Positions 25,261-34,283 of a DNA stretch of 64,000 nt are shown piece after piece (position 1 is the first letter of the stretch; each line of letters opens with the position of its first letter). A model generated the notes under the pieces. It saw only the letters and a list, made by a program, of their open reading frames with translations, was not told where the DNA came from and made no database searches. The position numbers were made by a program, and so were the translations under genes. Source of the DNA: Streptomyces cellulosae (lineage in GTDB: Bacteria; Actinomycetota; Actinomycetes; Streptomycetales; Streptomycetaceae); assembly GCF_000721105.1 (NCBI RefSeq), contig NZ_JOEV01000007.1, positions 186,001-250,000 of the forward strand. The letters run 5' to 3'.

Positions 25261-26915
25261 CGGACGCCTCCCACGGCGGTGCCGGTGGTCTGGATCTGCC
25301 GGATCTCGATCCGGTCCTCACCGGTGCCGAAGGTGGCGACCGGTTTCGAGTGCTGGATGGCGGCCTTGACGTTGGGCAGGTCGACCGCGTCGCGCCGCAC
25401 CGTCGGCGAGGCGACCACGTAGTCGATGTCCTTCCAGCCGCGCGGCATCGTCTTCGTCACCGCGGGGTCGAGGTCGGCTTTGTAGAACCAGATGACGCCG
25501 AGCCCGGGCCGGTACCCGGCGTGCACCAGGTCCAGCCACAGCGCGTCGTCGACGAGCACGCGGGTGTCCTTCGGGTTCGCCACCTCGCTGCTCAGCCACT
25601 TGGACGCCGCCCGGTAGGGGGCGTTGGCGTCCGTGGTGACCGCGGTGTGGGCGCCGTCGTACCACTTCGGTACGACGTAGGAGCCGGCGGCGATCGCGAG
25701 TGCGGCCGCGAGGGCGTACCGCCCGCCGGTGAGCAACCGTTTCTCCCCGCCGGTGCGCCATCTGCGCAGCACGGCGTGGGCGACGGACGCCGTGCCTCCG
25801 GCGAGGACCAGGGCGAGGAAGGGCAGCGCCTGGATGACGTACATCGCGGGCAGGTAGCCGTTGGGCCGCAGGGCCAGCGCGGCCAGGATCGCCACCGTCA
25901 GGGCCGGTCCGGCCAGCGCGCGGGCGGTGACCGACCAGCGCCAGGTGACCAGCAGCAGAACGGCGCCGGCCAGGCCGCCGAGCGGCAGGACACGGTCGTA
26001 GTAGAGCCACGACTGGAAGACGCCGTGGGAGCCGGAGCCCTGGTCGAGGATGAAGCCCGAACCCGGCCTGGTCATCTGGTACTTGACGCCGTCCCAGAGG
26101 GAGACGTGGCCGCCGCCGGGTATCAGCTCGCCCTTGAGGAGAGCGAAGAGCGGGTACGCGCACCCGATCAGCACACAGGCCGTGATGGCGCCGGTGACCG
26201 CGAACTTCCGGGTGTCGCGGTGACTGTGCCGCCACATCGTCAACAGCAGCGCGGGCAGGACGACGAGCATCGTCTCCTTGGTGAGCACGGCCGTGGCGGC
26301 CGCGATGCCCGCCCCGAAGTGATGCCAGAGGTGACGGCTCGGAGAGGCGGCGAGGGTGAACGCGAGAAGCGTCCACATCACCGCGAGGTTGTCGAGGAAG
26401 ATCTCCCGCTGGAGGACCACGGACAGCGGCGAGAGCCCGAACAGGACCATGCCGAGTCCGGCGGCCCAGCGGGGCAGGGACAGCCGGCGCCCCAGGACGT
26501 AGACCAGCACCGCGCTGATGCCGCTGACGAGCAGCATCATCACGCGCATCGAGCCGACCGTCATCGAGTCGGGGCTGATCAGCGAGGGGATCCAGGTCAG
26601 CGCGGCGAGCTGGAGCCAGCCGAGCGGCGGGTGGTCGTACCAGTACGTGTAGTGGGCCAGGCCCTTGCCGTTCTGGACCGCCCAGGCCTGGGAGAGGTAG
26701 GTGCCCTCGTCGTCGCTGAGCGTCGGGTAGTCGGCGATGTTCCAGCCCTGGACGACCAGGATCGCCAGGAGGAGAACGCCGCACAGCAGGAGGTCGGAAC
26801 GGGAGGAGCGCAGGCGGCTCGGCGGGCTCGTTCGACCGTCCGAACCGGATGTGGGCGCAGGCTGCCGCTGCGCGGGGACCGTGGAAGTGGTCACCGCGGG
26901 AAGGGTGGAAGTCAC
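25257..26915 (-). CDS. GT-C glycosyltransferase, ArnT/PMT (GT39/GT83) family
   Basis: A 552-residue integral membrane glycosyltransferase with about 11-12 helices and a C-terminal extracytoplasmic domain (from about 405). The first external loop carries the catalytic acidic motif SDDEGTY (D68, D69, E70) and YDHPPLGW (90s), both typical of ArnT/protein-mannosyltransferase-like enzymes that use polyprenyl-phosphate sugars outside the membrane. The N-terminal 40 residues are a polar, Pro/Ser-rich tail. It overlaps the GT2 gene upstream and the DPM1-GtrA gene downstream by 4 bp each. Donor is presumably the product of the latter; acceptor is unknown (glycan, lipid or protein). Confidence 0.87.
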   Translation of the reverse strand: MTSTLPAVTTSTVPAQRQPAPTSGSDGRTSPPSRLRSSRSDLLLCGVLLLAILVVQGWNIADYPTLSDDEGTYLSQAWAVQNGKGLAHYTYWYDHPPLGWLQLAALTWIPSLISPDSMTVGSMRVMMLLVSGISAVLVYVLGRRLSLPRWAAGLGMVLFGLSPLSVVLQREIFLDNLAVMWTLLAFTLAASPSRHLWHHFGAGIAAATAVLTKETMLVVLPALLLTMWRHSHRDTRKFAVTGAITACVLIGCAYPLFALLKGELIPGGGHVSLWDGVKYQMTRPGSGFILDQGSGSHGVFQSWLYYDRVLPLGGLAGAVLLLVTWRWSVTARALAGPALTVAILAALALRPNGYLPAMYVIQALPFLALVLAGGTASVAHAVLRRWRTGGEKRLLTGGRYALAAALAIAAGSYVVPKWYDGAHTAVTTDANAPYRAASKWLSSEVANPKDTRVLVDDALWLDLVHAGYRPGLGVIWFYKADLDPAVTKTMPRGWKDIDYVVASPTVRRDAVDLPNVKAAIQHSKPVATFGTGEDRIEIRQIQTTGTAVGGVR

Positions 26916-28201
26916 GCGGGGACGTCCTCTCGGGTCACTTCGGACGGAGTCAGATGCGCGCCGACGTGGGTCGTCAGCTCCCAGTCGTTGCGGCCGCGCT
27001 GCTCACGCCATACGGCGCGCACGGCGGCGCCGGCGAGAAGCACCTGGTAGAAGGGGCCGCCCACGATGAGCTTGAGGTAGTGGACGAGGCGGACGCGCAG
27101 CCCGTACTGCTTGCCGAAGTCGTGCAGTCCGACGATCTCGAAGACGAAGGTCACCATGGCCGTGACGAGCGGCAGGAAGGTGACGAAGGCGATGGCCACG
27201 GGCACGTCCATGAAGAGCGCGATCGCCACGTTGAGCGGGATGATCACGCCGGTGAAGGCCTGCATGAACGGTGTCATGAGCGTGTAGCGGGCCAGCAGCC
27301 GCTGCCCGAAGCCCGGGAGCTGCTTCCAGTCCTTCTTCCGGTACACCTGGAGGAAGCCCTGGTTCCAGCGGGTGCGCTGCTTCAGCAGCGACATCAGCGA
27401 ACCCGGCGTCTCCTCCTTGGTCACCATGTCGGAGTCGTAGGCGACGACCACCTTCTTGCCGACACTGGACAGCCGCACCCCCAGGTCGCAGTCCTCGGCG
27501 AGGCAGTCGGGATCCCAGCCGTCGGCTTCCCGCAGCACGTCCGTGCGGACGAAGACGGTGTTGCCGCCGAGCGGAATGAAACCTTTCTGCGCGTGCAGGT
27601 GCAGCCGCGAGCGGAACCAGAAGAAGTACTCCAGGCAGTTGCGCAGGCTGTACCAGCTGGAGTGGAAGTTGATCAGCTGCACCCCGCCCTGGACGACGTC
27701 CGCGCCGGTGGTGCGGAAGGCGTGGTCGACGTGCGCGAGCAGCTCCGGATGGACCTGGTCCTCGGCGTCGAAGACCCCGACGACATCGCCGCGGCAGTGC
27801 GGCAGCGCCGTGTTCATGGCCTTCGGTTTGTTCTTCTTCTCGTGGGTGTCGACGACGACCCTCACCCGTGGATCGCGCTCCGCGGCGTCGCGGGCGACCG
27901 CCGTGGTCTCCGGGTCGTCGTGCCCGACGATGACGATGATCTCGAAGTCGGTGTGGCTCGACTCCAGCAGTCGCTGGATGGTGTGGTCGAGCACGGCCTG
28001 TTCGTGGCGTGCCGGAAGCAGCAGCGAGAACGACAGGCTCTCCCCGCCGTCCGGTCTGTGGAAGCGGGTGGAGGCAAGCACTTCCGGCGTACGCCAGGCG
28101 TGCATCTGCCACCACAAGGTGAAGGCCGCCATCCAGAACAAGGCAAGCGAAACGGCAGCGATGAAGACGGACGTGAACAACAGATCCCCCCAGATCCCCA
28201 A
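26912..28201 (-). CDS. Processive membrane glycosyltransferase, GT2 (cellulose/hyaluronan synthase-like)
   Basis: A 429-residue enzyme. Two N-terminal hydrophobic segments are followed by a GT-A domain with all processive-synthase motifs: HDDPET, FDAED (D145, D148), AEDCDLG (E236, D237 as TED-like base) and Q275-RTRW279. Three C-terminal helices would form the translocation pore. It lacks the PilZ domain of classical BcsA and is shorter than CslA. Polymer unknown; beta-linked hexose or hexosamine is usual for the family. First gene of the four-gene operon. The TTG at 28201 has AGGGGG too close; a TTG at codon 8 with GGGGGGA in front is a credible alternative start. Confidence 0.88.
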   Translation of the reverse strand: MGIWGDLLFTSVFIAAVSLALFWMAAFTLWWQMHAWRTPEVLASTRFHRPDGGESLSFSLLLPARHEQAVLDHTIQRLLESSHTDFEIIVIVGHDDPETTAVARDAAERDPRVRVVVDTHEKKNKPKAMNTALPHCRGDVVGVFDAEDQVHPELLAHVDHAFRTTGADVVQGGVQLINFHSSWYSLRNCLEYFFWFRSRLHLHAQKGFIPLGGNTVFVRTDVLREADGWDPDCLAEDCDLGVRLSSVGKKVVVAYDSDMVTKEETPGSLMSLLKQRTRWNQGFLQVYRKKDWKQLPGFGQRLLARYTLMTPFMQAFTGVIIPLNVAIALFMDVPVAIAFVTFLPLVTAMVTFVFEIVGLHDFGKQYGLRVRLVHYLKLIVGGPFYQVLLAGAAVRAVWREQRGRNDWELTTHVGAHLTPSEVTREDVPA

Positions 28202-28210
28202 ACCCCCTGT

Positions 28211-28235
28211 CGCGACGGACTGTTCGTCCGTCGCG
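28211..28235. promoter_or_regulatory. 10-bp hairpin in the leader of the glycan operon
   Basis: CGCGACGGAC-TGTTC-GTCCGTCGCG, a perfect 10-bp stem with 5-nt loop, ends 9 nt upstream of the first start codon of the operon and would sit in its 5' leader. It could restrict ribosome access or act as an attenuator. Upstream, TAATCT on the minus strand (about 28247-28252) is a possible -10 box. Confidence 0.5.
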
Positions 28236-28382
28236 TCACTGTGCAGAGATTAGGGGGGAACTGTGAATCGCGGGAGTCCGTTCCGATAAATTGTGTGTTT
28301 CGTAATAGTGCGGCGACTACCGGTTGTTATCCCGACAGGTGACTCATTTGGGCACCCCGAACGAACCCCTCCCCGTCACCTT

Positions 28383-30413
28383 TCAGCGGGTCAGAGCCGT
28401 ACGCAAACGCTCCGGATCGGTCGTCGGAGCATCACATGTGAAGTTACGGCAGACATACGCGGTCGGTTCACCGCCGCTCAGCGGCCGGTCGGCGAGCAGC
28501 GGAAACTCGTCACCGTCCGGCGTCCCCACGGCGACCACCGCTCCGGGCGCGGTACCCAGCAGTGCCGTACGGTGCAGGGCCCTGGTGCCCGCGTCGGCCG
28601 GCGCCGGTCCGACGACCGCCACCTCGCGCGGCCCGTCCAGCAGCGCCTCGGCGACGGCGAGCCCCCAGCCGATGAAGCGGGGGACGCGTGGTCCCAGGGC
28701 CTTGACGACACCGAGCGCCTTCTCGGCTGCGGTGCGGTGCCGCTCGGACGCGGTGTGGGCCGCGTAGCTCAGCAGGGCACCCGCGGCGGCGCTCCAGCCG
28801 GAGGGGGTGGCGTTGTCGGTGGGATCCTGCGGGCGGCGGATCAGCCGCTCGGCGTCGGAGGCGGTGTCGTAGAGACTGCCGGAGTCGTCGGCGAACCGGG
28901 CCAGCACGTGGTCGAGAAGGAACCCGGCGAAATCCAGCCACACCCCTTCGCCGGTCACGGACGCGAGCGCGAGGAAGCCCTCCGCCACATCGGCGTAGTC
29001 CTCCAGCACCCCCGCGTTGGCGCCGGCGTGGCCGTCCTTGCTGGTGCGGGAGAGACGGGCGTGGTCGTCCAGATGCAGCCGGACCAGCAGGTCGGCGGCG
29101 CCGAGCGCGGCCTCCACCAGGTCGGGGCGGTCGAAGTAGGCGCCGGTCTCGGCGAGCGCGGCGATCGCGAGGCCGTTCCAGGCGGCGACGACCTTGTCGT
29201 CCCGGCCGGGAGCGGGGCGCCCGGCCCGGGACGCGAGCAGCCGCTGCTTGACGGACTCGATCCGATCGGCGTCGAACACGCCCTCCTGCTGCGGGAGCTG
29301 GAGGACCGAGGCGCCCTCCTCGAAGGTGCCCTCCTCGGTGACGCGGAAGTACTGCGCGGCGAGTTCGGCGTCGTCCGCGCCGAGCACCTCGGTGAGCTGC
29401 TCCGGCGTCCACACGTAGTACGCGCCCTCGACGTGCCGGCCGCTCCCGTCGTCGCTGTCGGCGTCCAGCGCGGACGCGAACCCGCCCTCGGCGGTGCGCA
29501 GTTCACGCACCATGAAGTCGGCGGTCTCCAGCGCGACCCGGCGGGCGAGTTCCGAGCCGGTGGCCCGCCACAGGTGGGCGTAGACGCGGCACAGCAGGGC
29601 GTTGTCGTAGAGCATCTTCTCGAAGTGCGGCACGATCCAGTCGCGGTCGACGGAGTAGCGGGCGAAGCCGCCGCCGAGCTGGTCGTAGATCCCGCCGCGG
29701 GCCATCCGCTCGCAGGTGTCCCGGGCCATCTGCAGAGCGCCCTCGGCCCCGGTGCGGGCGTGGTGCCGCAGCAGGAACTCGATCACCATGGACGGCGGGA
29801 ACTTCGGTGCCCCGCCGAATCCGCCGCGCTGCGGGTCGTACTCCCGGGTCAACGCGAGCAGGGCCTGCGCGAGCTCCTCGTCGCCGGGCGCCCGGCTGTC
29901 GCCGTAGGAGATCTCCCGCCCGGCCAGATCCCGGACGATCTTCCCGGCCACCTCGGCGACCTCGTCCCGGCGCTCGGCCCAGGCCTGCTGGACACCCTGC
30001 AGCACCTGCCGGAAGGAGGGCATGCCGTGGCGTGGGGCGGGCGGGAAGTAGGTACCGAAGTAGAAGGGCTCGGCGTCCGGGGTGAGGAACACGGTCATGG
30101 GCCAGCCGCCCTGCCCGGTGGCCGCCTGGACGGCCTCCATGTAGACGGCGTCCACGTCGGGACGCTCCTCGCGGTCGACCTTGATGTTGACGAAGTGGGC
30201 GTTGAGGAAATCGGCGGTCTCCTGGTCCTCGAAGGACTCGTGAGCCATGACGTGACACCAGTGACAGCTGCTGTAGCCGACGCTGAGCAGGACGGGGACG
30301 TTCCGTTTCCGTGCCTCCGCGAAGGCCGCCTCCGACCAGGGCCACCAGTCGACCGGGTTGTCGGCATGCTGGAGGAGGTACGGGGACGTCTCATGGGCCA
30401 GTCGATTCGGCAT
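28383..30413 (-). CDS. DUF255 thioredoxin-domain protein (YyaL/SPATA20 family)
   Basis: A 676-residue cytosolic protein. The N-terminal thioredoxin-like domain (1-170) has the family-typical start [21 protein letters not shown] and a CxxC at C50-C53 ([11 protein letters not shown]). The remainder is an (alpha/alpha)6-barrel reminiscent of cellobiose epimerase/glycosidase folds ([33 protein letters not shown], quoted only by its ends GGIYDQLGG and KMLYDNA). Widely conserved, function poorly defined; a redox or carbohydrate-related role is proposed for the family. It starts at an ATG preceded by AGGATGG, and is divergent from the STAND ATPase with 221 bp between them. Confidence 0.88.
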   Translation of the reverse strand: MPNRLAHETSPYLLQHADNPVDWWPWSEAAFAEARKRNVPVLLSVGYSSCHWCHVMAHESFEDQETADFLNAHFVNIKVDREERPDVDAVYMEAVQAATGQGGWPMTVFLTPDAEPFYFGTYFPPAPRHGMPSFRQVLQGVQQAWAERRDEVAEVAGKIVRDLAGREISYGDSRAPGDEELAQALLALTREYDPQRGGFGGAPKFPPSMVIEFLLRHHARTGAEGALQMARDTCERMARGGIYDQLGGGFARYSVDRDWIVPHFEKMLYDNALLCRVYAHLWRATGSELARRVALETADFMVRELRTAEGGFASALDADSDDGSGRHVEGAYYVWTPEQLTEVLGADDAELAAQYFRVTEEGTFEEGASVLQLPQQEGVFDADRIESVKQRLLASRAGRPAPGRDDKVVAAWNGLAIAALAETGAYFDRPDLVEAALGAADLLVRLHLDDHARLSRTSKDGHAGANAGVLEDYADVAEGFLALASVTGEGVWLDFAGFLLDHVLARFADDSGSLYDTASDAERLIRRPQDPTDNATPSGWSAAAGALLSYAAHTASERHRTAAEKALGVVKALGPRVPRFIGWGLAVAEALLDGPREVAVVGPAPADAGTRALHRTALLGTAPGAVVAVGTPDGDEFPLLADRPLSGGEPTAYVCRNFTCDAPTTDPERLRTALTR

Positions 30414-30634
30414 GATTCCATCCTGCCCGAGCGGTCCGCGGAACTGGGGGACGGACCTGCCTTCGACGCGAACGCGGGTCTTGCCGCACTCGCCTTGGAC
30501 GCGCCGGGTCCGTACAAGGAGCGAGTGATCTCAAGGTCACCGACCCGGATTCGTTGATCGCCGCCCTCTCGCGCTCCCGCGTTCACCGAAGGACACTGCT
30601 AGGCAAAGGAGTTGTTGCCGGAGGGGGACGCGAC

Positions 30635-33600
30635 ATGCGGGACAGTCATCGCGCGGAGGCCGAACGGCTGTTGGCGCGGGCCGTGGAGGAGGAGGTGCGG
30701 CGCTCCGGCGGGCGGACCGAGGGCGGCGTGCTGCTGTCGCGGGCGCGCGCCTCGCTGGACGCGATGGCGCAGACCGCCGCCGAGGAGTACGAGGCCTACA
30801 CCCGCGCGCTGGACGAGGCGAAGGCCGGCCAGCTCACCTTCGGGCAGCGCTACGCCCAGGAGGGCTCCGGCACCCCGCTGCTGGTCGCCGGCGTCGCCGC
30901 GGTCGCGGCCACCGTCGCCGACCTGGCCCTTGGCACCGGCGCGGGCACGGCACTCGGCGCCGGCATGACCGTCGGGGTGGTGGGCGCGGCGGCGACCGTG
31001 GTGAAGGTCGCCGGCTCCCATCTGCCCGCCGCACACCACCGGGCGGGCGCGATCGGCCAGCCCGGCGGCCCCGAGCAGCTGCGGCTGCAGTGGCTGACGG
31101 CGCTGGAGGTACGGGGCATCCGCCCCTTCCTCGACCAGCAGCGGATGCTCAGCGCCTCCACCGGTCCGAAGAAGACCAGCCCGCGGCTGAAGGGCGCGGA
31201 CAAGAGCGCGGCGGCCCGCGGACGCAGCGTGCTCCAGCAGTCGTTCGGTCAACTCCCCGAGCCCGGTGGCAGCTTCGCAGGCCGGCGGCAGGAGATGGCG
31301 CGGATCCGGCAGTGGGTGCAGGCGTCCCGGGCGAGCACCGAGACCCGGCCGACCGTCGTCGTGCTGCACGGGGCGCCCGGCAGCGGCCGTACGACCCTCG
31401 CGGTGCGCGCCGCCCACGACCTGAAGGACTACTTCCGCGGCGCGTGCGTGGTCGACCTGCGCGGCGACACCCCGGACGAGCAGCCGCTGCCCACCCGGGA
31501 CGCGCTGCTGCACCTGCTCAACCGGCTCGGCGCCCCCCGCGAACAGCTCCTGTTCCGCGAGCGTTCCTCCGCGGACCAGCAGGTCAAAAGGCTCAGCGAG
31601 TTGTACCACCAGCATCTGACGGGCCTGCCGGTGACCATCGTCCTGGACGACGCCTCGGACCCCGCGCAGGTCCGCACCCTCGTCCCCGAGCGCTCCGACA
31701 GCCTGGTCCTGGTCACCGCCCGCGAGCCCCTCGCCCTGCCCGCCGACCTGCCCGCGGTGGTGCACCACCTCCCCGTCGAGACCCTGGACGCGCCCGGCGC
31801 GGAGGAACTCCTCGGCGCGGCCGCGCAGGACACCACCGGCCCCTACGACGCCGAGTCCACCGACCGGATCAGAGCCTTGTGCGGCGGTCTGCCGCTGGCG
31901 CTGCGGATCGCCGGCTCGTCGCTGGGCCCGCGCTCACCCCGCCAACTGGCCACGGACCTGGGCGCGTACGGCCCGGTCGAACCCGCCGAGCGGGTCCTGT
32001 GGCTGCGCTACACCGACCAGTCCGACCCGGCCCGCCGGCTGCTGCGCCGTCTGGCCCTGGCCGGCCGTGCCTCGCTCGGCGCCGCCGCGGCGGCCGCGCT
32101 GCTGGCCACGGACGAGACCGAGGCCAAGCGCCACCTGGAGGCACTGGCCCGGGCCGGCCTGATCGACCACGTCCGCGGCAACCGCTACCGCCTGCACGAC
32201 GTCGTCCGCACCTTCGCCCAGGCCCGCCTCCTCCACGAGGAGGAACCCGCCGAGCGCACGGCGGCGCAGGAACGGCTGATCGTGAACTACGCCGACCTCG
32301 CGGACTCCGTGCTCCGCCTGGTCGACGGCAACATGTCGACCCGCTCCGACCGCTTCAGCCCGCACGGTTTCACCTCCCTCGACGAGGCGCTGCGCTGGCT
32401 GGACGACGAGTCGAGCTTCATCACGGCGGCGCTGCGGCACGCGGAGGGCGTGAACCAGGCGGCCGTGCTGAACCTGCTGGGTGCCCTGTGCGACTACTGC
32501 CTGCTGCGCGGCGACCTCTACCGCCTGGGCGAGATCAGCGAGCTGGCGCAGGCCGTCGACCAGGGCCTGCTGGTGCGCTCGGTGCAGTGGCGTACCGGTA
32601 TCGCGGCCCGGCAACTGGGCGAGCTGGACAAGGCCCGCACCACCCTGACCTCGGTGGTGGATCTCTATATGGAGGCCCACCATGACGCGGGCGCCGCGCG
32701 GGCCCTGTGCTCCCTGGGCATCACCCTCCACCACCAGGGCAACCTGACCGAGGCCGCGGCCCGTCTCCGCGAGGCCCTCGATCTCCAGTCCGCCCCCGAG
32801 CTGGCCACCGACCGCGCCTGGACCATGCATGCGCTGGCGGCGGTGGAACGGGACCGGTCGCATCTGTCCGAGGCGCTGGACCTGCTCACCGAGTCCCTGG
32901 TCCTGCACCGGGCCGGCGAGTCGATGCACGGCGAGGCGTGGGCCCATTTCCAGCTCGGGCAACTGGGCCTGCGCATGGGCGACGTCCCGCGCGCGGAACG
33001 CGAACTGCGCACGGCCCTCGACCTGTACGGCCGCACGCGCGACGCCCGCGGCGAGGCCTGGGCCCTGACCCAGTTGGCCCGGGCCCGCCTGGTCGACGGC
33101 GACGCGTCCGCGGCACTGGACGCCCTGCGCCAGGCGGCCTCCCGGCACCGCGACAACGAGGACGCCCGCGGCGAGGCCTGGACGGTCTACTACCTCGGCC
33201 AGGCCCTGGAGGAGACGGGCAACCTCGACCAGGCGGTCCGCGAGCTGGAACGCTCCCGCACGATGTTCTCCCGGATCCGCGACGTCTACGGCCTCGCCTG
33301 CGCCCGTCACCACTCGGCCCGGGCGACCCGGGACCTGCGGGCGGCACAGACGGGCTCGCTGCTGAACTCCGGGTTCGCCCGCCAGCTCCTGGTGGACGCC
33401 CGTGCCGACTTCCAGCGCATCGGCGTCGCGCACGGCGAGGCGTGGACCTGCCTGGAGCTGGCGGTCGTGGACGCGGGCAACGCCCGTACCCAACAGGCTC
33501 TCGCGCTGTGCGACGAGGCGGTGGGGCTGTTCACGTCGTACGGCGACCGCCGGGGCGAGGACTGGGCCCGCTTCCTGCGCTGCACGCTCCTGCCGTACGC

Positions 33601-33835
33601 CGCCCCGGGAGGCGTGGAGGTCGGCACTGCGGTCGCCCAGGAGGAACTGACCCAGCTGGCCCGGGCCAACCACCCGACCCGCGACGAGAAACTCGACGAC
33701 TACATCGGGGCCTACCAGCTGCTTCTGGAGCGGGGCGTGAACCTGGAAGCGGGCTGGCAGGCCTGGCGGCTCGGGATGGTGCCGGGGAGACATGCCCGGG
33801 AGGTGATGGGGGTGACGGTCGCTTCGCGGGCGTAG
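30635..33835 (+). CDS. Membrane-associated STAND ATPase (NB-ARC + TPR)
   Basis: A 1066-residue signal-transduction ATPase. Residues 80-135 contain two Ala/Gly/Val-rich hydrophobic segments (LLVAGVAAVAATVADLAL and the following GMTVGVVGAAATVVKVAG) that may anchor it. An NB-ARC-like module spans about 220-560. Its P-loop reads GAPGSGRTT, with R252 where lysine is normal; Walker B is VTIVLDDASD (D338, D339), and CGGLPLALRIAGSSLG is the GLPL motif. The C-terminal half is a long TPR array (ARALCSLGITLHHQGNL-type repeats). No DNA-binding or effector domain is obvious. Related architectures occur in AfsR-like regulators and in defence STANDs. Start ATG at 30635, behind GGAGGGGG. Monocistronic with a terminator. 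Confidence 0.85.
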   Translation: MRDSHRAEAERLLARAVEEEVRRSGGRTEGGVLLSRARASLDAMAQTAAEEYEAYTRALDEAKAGQLTFGQRYAQEGSGTPLLVAGVAAVAATVADLALGTGAGTALGAGMTVGVVGAAATVVKVAGSHLPAAHHRAGAIGQPGGPEQLRLQWLTALEVRGIRPFLDQQRMLSASTGPKKTSPRLKGADKSAAARGRSVLQQSFGQLPEPGGSFAGRRQEMARIRQWVQASRASTETRPTVVVLHGAPGSGRTTLAVRAAHDLKDYFRGACVVDLRGDTPDEQPLPTRDALLHLLNRLGAPREQLLFRERSSADQQVKRLSELYHQHLTGLPVTIVLDDASDPAQVRTLVPERSDSLVLVTAREPLALPADLPAVVHHLPVETLDAPGAEELLGAAAQDTTGPYDAESTDRIRALCGGLPLALRIAGSSLGPRSPRQLATDLGAYGPVEPAERVLWLRYTDQSDPARRLLRRLALAGRASLGAAAAAALLATDETEAKRHLEALARAGLIDHVRGNRYRLHDVVRTFAQARLLHEEEPAERTAAQERLIVNYADLADSVLRLVDGNMSTRSDRFSPHGFTSLDEALRWLDDESSFITAALRHAEGVNQAAVLNLLGALCDYCLLRGDLYRLGEISELAQAVDQGLLVRSVQWRTGIAARQLGELDKARTTLTSVVDLYMEAHHDAGAARALCSLGITLHHQGNLTEAAARLREALDLQSAPELATDRAWTMHALAAVERDRSHLSEALDLLTESLVLHRAGESMHGEAWAHFQLGQLGLRMGDVPRAERELRTALDLYGRTRDARGEAWALTQLARARLVDGDASAALDALRQAASRHRDNEDARGEAWTVYYLGQALEETGNLDQAVRELERSRTMFSRIRDVYGLACARHHSARATRDLRAAQTGSLLNSGFARQLLVDARADFQRIGVAHGEAWTCLELAVVDAGNARTQQALALCDEAVGLFTSYGDRRGEDWARFLRCTLLPYAAPGGVEVGTAVAQEELTQLARANHPTRDEKLDDYIGAYQLLLERGVNLEAGWQAWRLGMVPGRHAREVMGVTVASRA

Positions 33836-33887
33836 GGCCCGGGTCGCAGCGCTTCGCGGCCACCGCGGGCGCTGTGACGTGACACAA

Positions 33888-33910
33888 CGCCCACGGCGGC
33901 CTCGTGGGCG
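33888..33910 (+). terminator. Terminator hairpin after the STAND gene
   Basis: CGCCCACG-GCGGCCT-CGTGGGCG, an 8-bp perfect stem with a 7-nt loop, 53 bp past the stop codon. Confidence 0.65.
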
Positions 33911-33979
33911 TCGGCCGCCGCCCGCTCCCCGGCACGACGTCCCCGTCCAGCCCCTCGGTCCCTCGGCCCTTCGGCCCCT

Positions 33980-34052
33980 CAGTCCTGCAGTCCCTCAGTC
34001 CCGCAGTTCCTCAGTCCCGCAGTTCCTCAGTCCTGCAGTCCGTCAGCCCTGC
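33980..34052. repeat. 16-bp minisatellite at a stop codon
   Basis: Four full 16-bp units (33980-33995, 33996-34011, 34012-34027, 34028-34043; consensus CAGTCCYGCAGTYCCT) and a partial fifth unit. The last unit boundary coincides with the TGA (34043-34045, minus strand) of the small membrane protein, and each unit repeats that CTGA context. Confidence 0.88.
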
Positions 34053-34282
34053 TTCGCCTTCGGCGTGGCCGGGGTGTCCTCGGAGCCTGCCTTCGGGTCC
34101 GGGGACTCCTTGAAGTCGACCTTGTGCATGTGGCGGCTCATGGACTTCATCAGGGCCCACACCGCCAGGGCCATCGCCGCGAAGACGATGAAACCGAGGA
34201 CGCCGGGGGTCACCTTGTCCTCGTCGACCTCCTTGGCGAGGGTCGCGAGGTGCGTCATTGCCAGGCTTGCGCTTGCGCTCAT
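34043..34282 (-). CDS. Small single-pass membrane protein coupled to mca
   Basis: A 79-residue protein with one strongly hydrophobic helix (about 31-50, VLGFIVFAAMALAVWALM) and a charged, Lys/Pro/Glu-rich C-terminal cytosolic tail. Its ATG at 34282 lies one base after the mca stop codon, suggesting translational coupling. Internal starts are possible (for example MTHLATLAKEV at 34259), because no ribosome-binding site is seen for either. Small membrane proteins of this size are commonly found beside mca in Streptomyces. Function unknown. A 16-bp tandem repeat begins at its stop. Confidence 0.72.
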   Translation of the reverse strand: MSASASLAMTHLATLAKEVDEDKVTPGVLGFIVFAAMALAVWALMKSMSRHMHKVDFKESPDPKAGSEDTPATPKAKQG

Positions 34283-34283
34283 G

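Noticed and set aside
33980..34052. Repeat considered as CRISPR or att site
   Set aside because: 16-bp units directly abut one another without spacers, and no integrase or cas gene is near.
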